Shown in pieces: positions 37,460 through 44,589 of a DNA stretch of 64,000 bases. Source of the stretch: CAZOOR01 sp964581505 (lineage in GTDB: Bacteria > Bacteroidota > Ignavibacteria > Kapaibacteriales > UBA2268); contig CAZOOR010000001.1 in NCBI GenBank assembly GCA_964581505.1, positions 55,415 through 119,414 on the forward strand, read 5' to 3'. Made by a program: the position numbers and the translations under genes. Each line of letters begins with the position of its first letter. Position 1 is the stretch's first letter. Under the pieces are notes generated by a model. That model was not told where the DNA came from, searched no databases, and worked only from the letters and a program-made list of their open reading frames with translations.

Positions 37460-37717
37460 ATGAAAGAATTGAAATGCAAGTATTGCGGGGCGGAATTGAA
37501 GAAAGTGGCTATGCCACCAGATTCCGATTGGAATGTAGAGTTTCTTTGGATTTGTATGAACGATGAGTGCTCATATTACAAAAAAGGTTGGGACTGGATG
37601 TGGAATAAATTTCAAACATTTGTTTCCTATCGCTATTATTACAACTCTTTTTTCGAGACAGACGGACCTTTTCCGGTTGCCAGACCCGAAGATTTAAAAA
37701 GTTCTATAATCCAATAA
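37460..37717 (+). CDS. Small zinc-ribbon protein in the sulfur operon
   Basis: An 85-residue protein with two cysteine pairs, CKYC (about residues 5-8) and CMNDEC (about 32-37), which could bind one zinc or iron. The C-terminal half is rich in Trp, Tyr and Phe (GWDWMW, YRYYYNSFF). The ATG follows GAGGATATA. It is 14 bases upstream of the YkgJ-family gene. The spacing within the ribbon is reminiscent of ogr/Delta-type fingers, but the match is weak. Function unknown; location suggests a role in assembly or regulation of sulfur enzymes. Confidence 0.72.
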   Translation: MKELKCKYCGAELKKVAMPPDSDWNVEFLWICMNDECSYYKKGWDWMWNKFQTFVSYRYYYNSFFETDGPFPVARPEDLKSSIIQ

Positions 37718-37730
37718 GAAAGTTACAAAA

Positions 37731-38528
37731 ATGAAAACAAATTTGCCGAATATATTAAATGAAAAGATATTAAAAGACTATCAACGCCTTAACGAAAATG
37801 ACTCTTTTGAATTTGCATGCCATTCGGGTGTTCCTTGTTTTAACAAATGTTGCCATGATGTCAATATTTTTCTTACACCCTATGATATTATCAGATTAAA
37901 AAACCGATTAGGTATTGGCTCTTCCGAATTTCTGGATAAATATACTTTACTTCCGATTGACGAGAACTTGCGGCATCCTATCGTGATGTTGAAAATGCAC
38001 GAGGATACTCATGCTTGTCCATTTGTAAGCGAAAAAGGTTGTACTGTTTATGAGGATAGACCTTGGTCATGCAGAATGTATCCGGTCGGCGAAGCCACAC
38101 CGAATATGAATGCTCATGAAGATTCTTTTTACTTTTTATTAAAAGAAGATGTATGCAAAGGATATAATGAAAAAGGAAAAACTTGGACAATTAAGGAATG
38201 GATGAAAGACCAGGGAGTTTATGACTATATACTACCGGGCGAAAGATTTAAACAAGTATCTTTACATAATTTCTTTACAAAAGCAGAATCAATAGAACCT
38301 GTCAAACTTGAGATGTTCTATATGGTTTGTTATGATATTGACAAGTTCAGAAGTTTTGTATTTGAGAGTACTTTCTTAAAAAGATTTGTTGTAGAAGAAG
38401 AACAAATCGAACTAATGCAAGATGATGACCTCGAACTTCTGCTTTTCGGATTTCAGTGGCTTAGATATTCATTGTTTGGCGAGAAAGTACTGGAAGTTAA
38501 TGAAGAATATGCAAAACCAACAGCATAA
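37731..38528 (+). CDS. YkgJ-family cysteine-cluster protein
   Basis: A 265-residue cytoplasmic protein of the YkgJ (zinc- or iron-chelating) family. Its cluster has C30, C36, C40 and C41 (CHSGVPCFNKCC), and HACPFVSEKGCTVYEDRPWSCRMYP adds three more cysteines, the typical arrangement. Members are uncharacterised; a metal-binding or Fe-S maturation role is the usual guess. It is placed between the zinc-ribbon gene and qmoC (12-base gap), so it is probably translated with them. The C-terminal 100 residues are acidic and less conserved. Confidence 0.85.
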   Translation: MKTNLPNILNEKILKDYQRLNENDSFEFACHSGVPCFNKCCHDVNIFLTPYDIIRLKNRLGIGSSEFLDKYTLLPIDENLRHPIVMLKMHEDTHACPFVSEKGCTVYEDRPWSCRMYPVGEATPNMNAHEDSFYFLLKEDVCKGYNEKGKTWTIKEWMKDQGVYDYILPGERFKQVSLHNFFTKAESIEPVKLEMFYMVCYDIDKFRSFVFESTFLKRFVVEEEQIELMQDDDLELLLFGFQWLRYSLFGEKVLEVNEEYAKPTA

Positions 38529-38540
38529 AGTATAAATATT

Positions 38541-39776
38541 ATGGGGGTAGCTTTGCAAGAAAGAAAAACAATAGGAACAGACCTCGAATTTATTCGTTAT
38601 CTGAAAAAGAATGGTAGCGACACTATGAAAAAGTGTTTTCAGTGTGCTACTTGTACCGTTGCTTGTTCATTATCACCTAAGGAATTTGCATTTCCGCGTA
38701 AGGAGATGATTAATGCAGGCTGGGGATTGAAGGATAAACTTATTACCGATGCAGATATTTGGCTGTGCCATGGATGTATGGATTGCAGTACGCAATGTCC
38801 ACGTGGTGCGCGTCCGGCTGATTTATTGGCTACTTTGCGTTCTTATGTATATCGATTCTACGGTTATCCGAGTTTTATGGGCAAAGCGTTGTCCTCGCCG
38901 CGATATTTACCACTGCTGCTAATTATTCCGATTGTTCTAATATCAATTCTCGTTATGGTTACTCAGCATTGGGATTTAGCCAATCTGTTTCCTATTGAAA
39001 ACGGACATTTCAGATATATGGATTTCATTGCACACGGTCCGATTGAGGCACTGTTTATCGCTGGTAATGTATTGATTTTCGGACTGGCTTTTGCCGGTTT
39101 TAAAAGATATTACAATGAAATGACAATTGCAAGCGGTGCAACAAAAAAAATGGATTTTATTCCGGCGGCTATTGAAGTTGTAAAAGATTTAATTGTACAC
39201 AAGAAGTTTGCCGCTTGTCAAGAAAACTCCAATAGATTTTACGGGCATCTATTTTTATTCTACGGTTTTGTGGGTGCTATGATTGCAACAGGCGTAGTTG
39301 TAATTGATGTTATGGGGATTTTCGGTAAATTCCTTCCCCATGATATGAATTTGCCTTTTTACATTATTCCGATTTTTGATATACATAACACTGAGCATTT
39401 ATCCCAAATGGTTGGATTGCTGACAAAATTGTTCGGTATGTTCGGTGGAATGTTTATGATTATCGGTGGACTGTTGTTTATTGTCAGACGCTATACTACT
39501 GCAAAGCGGGACGGGAAATCCAGCTATTATGATTTACTGTTCTTATGGGTAATCTGGGGTGTGGCATTTACCGGAATGTTGCTTGTGATTTTCAGACTTA
39601 CGGGTTTAGCCGTTGTTGGCTATCCGACATATTTTATACATTTAATTATGGTTTATTTCCTACTGTGGTATATGCCGTTTTCCAAATTTGCTCACATGAT
39701 TTATAGGTTTGTGGGTTTGACAAAATTAAAAATGTACGGCAGGGATAATAAGCCGGTTGTGTTTAGAAATAACTAA
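38541..39776 (+). CDS. qmoC: QmoC-like membrane iron-sulfur/cytochrome b subunit
   Basis: A 411-residue protein joining an HdrC-like iron-sulfur head and a NarI-like cytochrome b membrane domain. The head has two [4Fe-4S] motifs, CFQCATCTVAC (about residue 32) and CHGCMDCSTQC (about 76). About six hydrophobic helices follow, with candidate heme histidines in FYGHLFLFYG and HNTEHLSQ. In sulfate reducers QmoC works with QmoA and QmoB to pass quinol electrons to AprBA. QmoA and QmoB are not in this window, which is unusual. HmeC/DsrM-related proteins are alternatives, but HdrC-plus-cytochrome-b in an apr operon is the QmoC pattern. Confidence 0.85.
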   Translation: MGVALQERKTIGTDLEFIRYLKKNGSDTMKKCFQCATCTVACSLSPKEFAFPRKEMINAGWGLKDKLITDADIWLCHGCMDCSTQCPRGARPADLLATLRSYVYRFYGYPSFMGKALSSPRYLPLLLIIPIVLISILVMVTQHWDLANLFPIENGHFRYMDFIAHGPIEALFIAGNVLIFGLAFAGFKRYYNEMTIASGATKKMDFIPAAIEVVKDLIVHKKFAACQENSNRFYGHLFLFYGFVGAMIATGVVVIDVMGIFGKFLPHDMNLPFYIIPIFDIHNTEHLSQMVGLLTKLFGMFGGMFMIIGGLLFIVRRYTTAKRDGKSSYYDLLFLWVIWGVAFTGMLLVIFRLTGLAVVGYPTYFIHLIMVYFLLWYMPFSKFAHMIYRFVGLTKLKMYGRDNKPVVFRNN

Positions 39777-39828
39777 TTTAAGCATATATTTATTTAGCTT
39801 CATTAATCAAAAAATAGAAGGGGCGATT

Positions 39829-41028
39829 ATGGCAGAAGAAAAAAAATTGTACCAAACTCCGATGCTCGACGAGCTTGAAAAAGGAGAATGGCCGAGTTTT
39901 GTATCAGAGATTAAGACTGCCGCCGAAACCAGCCTGATGGCTAACGATTTGCTTGGACTGCTCGAGCAATCTTACCAAGAAAGAATTGGGCATTGGAAGC
40001 ATGGCGGAATAGTCGGCGTAATGGGGTATGGCGGTGGTGTTATCGGTCGCTATACGGATTTACCGGAAAAATATCCGAATATTTCTCATTTCCATACAAT
40101 GCGTATCAATCAGCCGTCAGGTTGGTTCTATACATCTGATGTTTTAGAGAAATTATGTGATATTTGGGATAAACATGGTTCGGGTTTGACCAATATGCAT
40201 GGTTCTACCGGCGATATTGTCTTTTTGGGGACAAGAACCGAAGAATTGGAACCGACATTTGCAGAACTTACCGAGTTGGGCTTTGACCTTGGTGGTTCGG
40301 GTTCTGATGTTAGAACTCCAAGTTGCTGTTGCGGACAGGCACGTTGCGAATGGGCTTGCTATGACACAATGGGACTTACGCACTATATCACTAATCGTTT
40401 CCAAGATGAATTACATCGTCCGGCGTTTCCTTACAAGATGAAATTCAAAATGTCGGGCTGTCCGAACGATTGTGTTGCATCTGTTGCTCGTTCCGATATA
40501 TCAATTATCGGTACATGGCGCGATGATATTAAAATCAATCAGGAAGAAGTGAAGAAAGCGGTTGATTCCGGATTGGACATCTTTAACGAAATAGTTCTGA
40601 ACTGCCCCGGCAAATGTATGGCTTGGGACGGCAAAGAATTAAAAATTGACAATTCCAGTTGCCGCCATTGTATGCACTGTATTAATAATATGCCTAAGGC
40701 ATTATCTCCTGGCGATGACAGAGGTGCTTGTATTCTAATCGGTGCAAAGGCGCCTATTGTCGAAGGAGCTTTATTAGCATCTGTATTTATTCCGTTTATC
40801 AAAATTGAAGAACCCTATGATGAATGGGAGTTCTGGGAAGTTGTTGAAGAGATGTGGGACCTTTGGTGTGAAGAAGGCAAGAATCGTGAAAGAATTGGCG
40901 AATTTATTCAGCGTGTCGGTTTGGGTAACTTCCTTGATGCAATCGGTCTGGAACCGGTTCCCGAGATGGTGGCTCACCCGAGAGATAATCCGTACATTTT
41001 CTATGAAGATTATCTCGAAGAGGAATAA
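39829..41028 (+). CDS. dsrA: Dissimilatory sulfite reductase, alpha subunit
   Basis: The 399-residue DsrA shares with DsrB the siroheme-[4Fe-4S] enzyme that reduces sulfite to a DsrC trisulfide. Cofactor cysteines are seen as C166-C168 with C172 (CCCGQARC), CPNDC (about 211-215), and an inserted ferredoxin domain with CPGKC (about 259) and CRHCMHC (about 278-284). ATG at 39829 follows GAAGGGG; an in-frame ATG 72 bases upstream lies inside qmoC and would add an unlike N-terminus. Length is near the family norm. Confidence 0.97.
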   Translation: MAEEKKLYQTPMLDELEKGEWPSFVSEIKTAAETSLMANDLLGLLEQSYQERIGHWKHGGIVGVMGYGGGVIGRYTDLPEKYPNISHFHTMRINQPSGWFYTSDVLEKLCDIWDKHGSGLTNMHGSTGDIVFLGTRTEELEPTFAELTELGFDLGGSGSDVRTPSCCCGQARCEWACYDTMGLTHYITNRFQDELHRPAFPYKMKFKMSGCPNDCVASVARSDISIIGTWRDDIKINQEEVKKAVDSGLDIFNEIVLNCPGKCMAWDGKELKIDNSSCRHCMHCINNMPKALSPGDDRGACILIGAKAPIVEGALLASVFIPFIKIEEPYDEWEFWEVVEEMWDLWCEEGKNRERIGEFIQRVGLGNFLDAIGLEPVPEMVAHPRDNPYIFYEDYLEEE

Positions 41029-41090
41029 TCAGCTATACTGATTTTTGTTTAAATAATTAATTCTGTAAAAAATATAAGGAAAATAAAAAA

Positions 41091-42173
41091 ATGGCAGACA
41101 CAGCACCAAAAAGAGTTACTGATATTGGACCTCCTGATTTTAGAAATTTCTTACCGCCGATTATTAAAGAAAACTACGGCAAATGGAAATATCACGAAAT
41201 TCCCCAACCCGGCGTACTTGTTCATACATCGGAAAGTGGAGCAAAACTATATACTGTAAGAGCAGGTTCACCGAGATTGGTAAGTACATCAAAAATTCGT
41301 AAATACGCCGAATTGGCAAAAAAATATTGTGGCGGATATTTAAGATTTACTTCACGTCATAATGTCGAGTTTTTATTAGATAAAGAAGAAAATATTAAAC
41401 CTTTAATCCAAGAGCTTGAGGTACTTGGGCATCCCGTTGGAGGTACAGGTAATGCTATCTCAAGTATTGTGCATACACAGGGTTGGATACATTGCCACTC
41501 TGCGGCAACCGATGCTTCCGGTATTGTAAAGGCTGTAATGGACGATTTAATCGGATATTTTAAAACTATGGAACTTCCCGCAAAATGTAGGATAGCACTT
41601 GCTTGCTGTTTGAATATGTGCGGTGCGGTTCACTGTTCGGATATTGCTATTTTGGGCGTTCACAAACGTCCGCCGGAAGTGGATTATAATAGCTTGCATA
41701 AGGTTTGCGAAATTCCTAATCTTATTTCCTCATGTCCGACTGCCGCTATTCGTCCGGCAAATGTTGATGGTAAGCAAGCCGTAGAGGTTGACGAAGAGAA
41801 ATGTATGTTCTGTGCAAACTGCTACACGGTTTGTCCTTCGATGCCCTTGAATAATCCCGAGACAGATGGAATTTCAATTTGGGTTGGTGGTAAAGTATCG
41901 AATGCAAGAACAGAACCTATGTTCTCGAAACTCGCAATTCCGTTTATCCCGAACAATCCACCGCGTTGGACTGAAGTTACCGATGCTGTTAGGAATATTG
42001 TTGAGGTATGGGCGGCTAATGCACGTAAGCACGAAAGAATTGGCGAATGGATTGATAGAATCGGTTGGCCCAAATTCTTTGCCCTAACTGGCATCGAATT
42101 TAGTAAAGAGCATATTGATGACTTTAAGCATGCCGGCTTGACATTCAAGAGGTCAGTTCACTTAACTTATTAA
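41091..42173 (+). CDS. dsrB: Dissimilatory sulfite reductase, beta subunit
   Basis: The 360-residue beta subunit of siroheme sulfite reductase. Cluster and siroheme ligands are visible: C135 (WIHC), C172, C173 and C177 (ACCLNMC), and a ferredoxin insertion with CMFCANCYTVC (C238, C241, C244, C248). The N-terminal IGPPDFRNFLPP and the C-terminal ERIGEWIDRIGW are typical. ATAAGGAAAATAAAAAA precedes the ATG. It lies 62 bases after dsrA. Together with dsrD downstream it supports a functional sulfite reductase. Confidence 0.97.
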   Translation: MADTAPKRVTDIGPPDFRNFLPPIIKENYGKWKYHEIPQPGVLVHTSESGAKLYTVRAGSPRLVSTSKIRKYAELAKKYCGGYLRFTSRHNVEFLLDKEENIKPLIQELEVLGHPVGGTGNAISSIVHTQGWIHCHSAATDASGIVKAVMDDLIGYFKTMELPAKCRIALACCLNMCGAVHCSDIAILGVHKRPPEVDYNSLHKVCEIPNLISSCPTAAIRPANVDGKQAVEVDEEKCMFCANCYTVCPSMPLNNPETDGISIWVGGKVSNARTEPMFSKLAIPFIPNNPPRWTEVTDAVRNIVEVWAANARKHERIGEWIDRIGWPKFFALTGIEFSKEHIDDFKHAGLTFKRSVHLTY

Positions 42174-42182
42174 TCATTATAC

Positions 42183-42209
42183 GAGCATTGTGGCAATGCC
42201 GCAATGCTC
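42183..42209 (+). other. Hairpin between dsrB and dsrD
   Basis: GAGCATTG pairs with CAATGCTC, and an inner GGC/GCC can add to the stem. No T tract follows. It may stabilise the dsrAB message or tune the ratio of dsrD to dsrAB. Confidence 0.45.
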
Positions 42210-42259
42210 AATTCTAAAAAACTTGAAAACAAGTTTAAACATTTTTAGGAGATTTTAAA

Positions 42260-42514
42260 ATGGCAGATATGGTTCCGGTAGAAGAAGTAGCCGATGCAAT
42301 GTATAAATTAGTAGATGATTCCAAAGGTATGAAAAAATGGAAAGCTACTGATTTGCAGAAAGCGTCAATTGAAATGTTTGGCAGTGAAAAATGTGATAAA
42401 AAACTGTGCAAACTAGCCATAAAAGAATTGATTAATTCCGGTAGGTTGGTCTATACTTATTTCGGTGGAAGCTATATCGAAGTACCTCATACGGAAGGTG
42501 CGGCGAACGATTAG
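42260..42514 (+). CDS. dsrD: DsrD, winged-helix activator of sulfite reductase
   Basis: An 84-residue winged-helix protein (usual length 75-85) known to stimulate DsrAB activity. The pattern ALYKLV-like helix, KKWKATDLQKAS, and CKLAIKELINSGRLVYTYFGGSYIE matches DsrD. The family is found in sulfate, sulfite and thiosulfate reducers or disproportionators and is absent from classical sulfur oxidisers, so it argues for the reductive direction here. The ATG follows TAGGAGATTTTAAA. It lies after a hairpin 50 bases upstream. Confidence 0.93.
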   Translation: MADMVPVEEVADAMYKLVDDSKGMKKWKATDLQKASIEMFGSEKCDKKLCKLAIKELINSGRLVYTYFGGSYIEVPHTEGAAND

Positions 42515-42550
42515 TATCCGCTGATTTTTGCTGATAGTCTATTTTTGTTG

Positions 42551-42591
42551 TGCGGTAAAAAGTTGGAGCCTTTTAAGGCTTCAACACCGCA
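42551..42591 (+). other. Structured region between dsrD and dsrN
   Basis: TGCGGT (42551-42556) pairs with ACCGCA (42586-42591), enclosing a second stem GTTGGAGCC/GGCTTCAAC (one GU) around TTTTAA. A further ATAACTGA (42591-42598) complements TCAGTTAT (42644-42651). No T run follows the first structure. It could be a partial terminator or a leader for dsrN. No cobalamin-riboswitch box was seen. Confidence 0.45.
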
Positions 42592-42689
42592 TAACTGAAA
42601 TTTACCGGATAATTAATTTCGGTGGTTTGTTTTACCATCAAAATCAGTTATCCCGAAGTATTAATTATTTTTTTGGGATTCTTTGACAG

Positions 42690-44066
42690 ATGAATGTGAA
42701 TATTCCAAGGGTTGTCATTGCAGGCTTAGGCGGTGATTCGGGTAAGACCTTAGTTTCATGCGGCTTGTTAGCCCATTGCAGACGTGAAGAGCTGAATCCA
42801 TTACCTTTTAAAAAAGGACCGGATTATATTGACCCTGCTTGGCTTGGGCTTGCCGCAGGTAAGCAATGTAGAAACCTTGATACATATATGATTGGTAGGG
42901 AAGAGTCCAAACGGATTTTTTCAGTTCATATCCAATCTGATGGTATTGCGATTATCGAAGGTAACCGCGGTTTATTTGACGGGGCTGATGATAAGGGTAC
43001 TCATAGTACAGCCGAGCTTGCAAAATTACTCGGTGCAAGTGTTGTACTTGTTATTGACGGTACTAAGGTTACACGTACTCTTGCCGCTATTGTGCTGGGT
43101 TGTCAAATGATGGATAGTTCTTTGAGAATTGGCGGGGTGATACTTAACAATGTGAGCGGGAAGAGACATGCACGTGTAGCCGTTGATTCTATTCAGGCTA
43201 TTACGGGAATACCTGTTATTGGTATTATTAAGAAATATAAAAACACCAATCTATTGCCTTCCCGACATCTCGGTCTAGTAACACCGAAGGAACACAAACA
43301 GGCTCTAAGTGCCGTTGAAACTGCCGCCGATATTATAGAAGATTCGATTAATTTTGATAAGTTCTTTGAAATTGCAAATAATTATGAAGACATACTATTT
43401 GCCGCAGGAGAAAAGAAAAGCTCTGCTAACCCGATTGTTAAGCTCGGATATTTTGTTGATAGAGCATTCTCTTTCTATTATCCTGATAATCTTGAAGCGT
43501 TGGAAAATGCAGGTGCCGAACTCATTAAGTTATCGGCTATTTCGGATAGCAATTTGCCGGCTCTTGACGGGCTATATATTGGTGGTGGATTTCCCGAGAC
43601 AAATCTTAAAGCTTTGAGCGACAATAAAGATATGATGAAAGCTGTTAAATATGCGGCAAGTAATGGAATGCCTATTTATGCAGAATGCGGCGGGTTGATG
43701 TATCTTTCCAAGAGTATTGTTTGGAATGCAGATACTTTTGAAATGTGTGGTGTCTTTCCGTTTTCGGTAGAGATGAATGTTAAACCGCAGGGACACGGAT
43801 ATGTTGAGGCAAGTGCTGATATTGATAATCCTTTCTTCAATGTCGGCGAAAAAATACGTGGTCATGAATTTCATTATAGCGGTATAATAAATAATGATGC
43901 CGCGAAAAATACAGTATTGAGTTTATCCCGTGGCAAAGGAGCAGTGAGCAATCGAGACGGTTTTATGACAAAAAATACATTTGCGAGTTATTTGCATATT
44001 CATTCGGCATCGGCAATTAATTGGGCGAATAATTTTATTAAAATAGCAAGTAAGTATAGAAAATAA
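42690..44066 (+). CDS. dsrN: DsrN-like siroheme amidase (CobB/CbiA cobyrinate a,c-diamide synthase family)
   Basis: A 458-residue ATP-dependent amidotransferase. The N-terminal P-loop GLGGDSGKTLVS (about residue 12) and KKGPDYIDPAW are CbiA marks. The C-terminal glutaminase has its Cys in AECGGL (about 332) and RGHEFHYSG. In dsr clusters such proteins (DsrN) are thought to convert siroheme to its amide for DsrAB; elsewhere the same family works in cobalamin synthesis. No cobalamin genes are nearby and the gene lies inside the dsr operon, so the DsrN role is favoured. Confidence 0.88.
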   Translation: MNVNIPRVVIAGLGGDSGKTLVSCGLLAHCRREELNPLPFKKGPDYIDPAWLGLAAGKQCRNLDTYMIGREESKRIFSVHIQSDGIAIIEGNRGLFDGADDKGTHSTAELAKLLGASVVLVIDGTKVTRTLAAIVLGCQMMDSSLRIGGVILNNVSGKRHARVAVDSIQAITGIPVIGIIKKYKNTNLLPSRHLGLVTPKEHKQALSAVETAADIIEDSINFDKFFEIANNYEDILFAAGEKKSSANPIVKLGYFVDRAFSFYYPDNLEALENAGAELIKLSAISDSNLPALDGLYIGGGFPETNLKALSDNKDMMKAVKYAASNGMPIYAECGGLMYLSKSIVWNADTFEMCGVFPFSVEMNVKPQGHGYVEASADIDNPFFNVGEKIRGHEFHYSGIINNDAAKNTVLSLSRGKGAVSNRDGFMTKNTFASYLHIHSASAINWANNFIKIASKYRK

Positions 44067-44095
44067 CTATTTAAAATATTTTGGGAGAAGACAAT

Positions 44096-44533
44096 ATGGC
44101 TAAACAAAAAGAATTAATCGAAAAATTGGTTTCTATTATGAAATCGTGGCAGAAAATCGAAGATGCCTCTGTCAAGAATACGACTGATATTATTAAAATG
44201 TCGGATAATCCTTTGATTCATATTATTATGGAAATAATCAGACAAGACTCGGTGATGCACAAAAGAGTTCAACAACTGGTTATTGACCATTTTGAAAGCA
44301 AACCGATTACAATGAATCCTGACGAGCTTATTAAGTTTTGGGATTTGATTGAAGAGCATGATGCAATTGAAAAGAAAACTATTAAATTGGCGGAGGAAGC
44401 ATTGGAAAATACTCCGTCCCCCATTGCCGCTTATTTGCTTGAGTACCTGCTTACCGATGAAAAGAAGCACGATAAATTACTCGAAGAACTTGAAAAAATT
44501 AAAAAAGGTATGGCACCATACGGCGGTTATTAA
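44096..44533 (+). CDS. Ferritin- or hemerythrin-like helical protein in the dsr operon
   Basis: A 145-residue, strongly helical protein. His and Glu residues recur as in four-helix metal bundles: EIIRQDSVMH, IEEHDAIEKKTIKLAEEAL and TDEKKHDKLLEELE. This suggests a ferritin-like or rubrerythrin-type di-iron site, but the exact ligand spacing cannot be confirmed by eye. No cysteine is present, so no rubredoxin domain. ATG at 44096 follows GGGAG (44083-44087). The gene sits between dsrN and dsrL. It is not one of the named Dsr proteins I recognise. Confidence 0.72.
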   Translation: MAKQKELIEKLVSIMKSWQKIEDASVKNTTDIIKMSDNPLIHIIMEIIRQDSVMHKRVQQLVIDHFESKPITMNPDELIKFWDLIEEHDAIEKKTIKLAEEALENTPSPIAAYLLEYLLTDEKKHDKLLEELEKIKKGMAPYGGY

Positions 44534-44589
44534 TTGATTAGTTTGTTAGATAAGACCCGAATACTGAATTTCGGGGGGAGGTAATAGAA

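Noticed and set aside
42515..42689. Cobalamin riboswitch before the CobB-like gene
   Set aside because: Hairpins exist but no B12-box sequence; the gene fits DsrN in the dsr operon.
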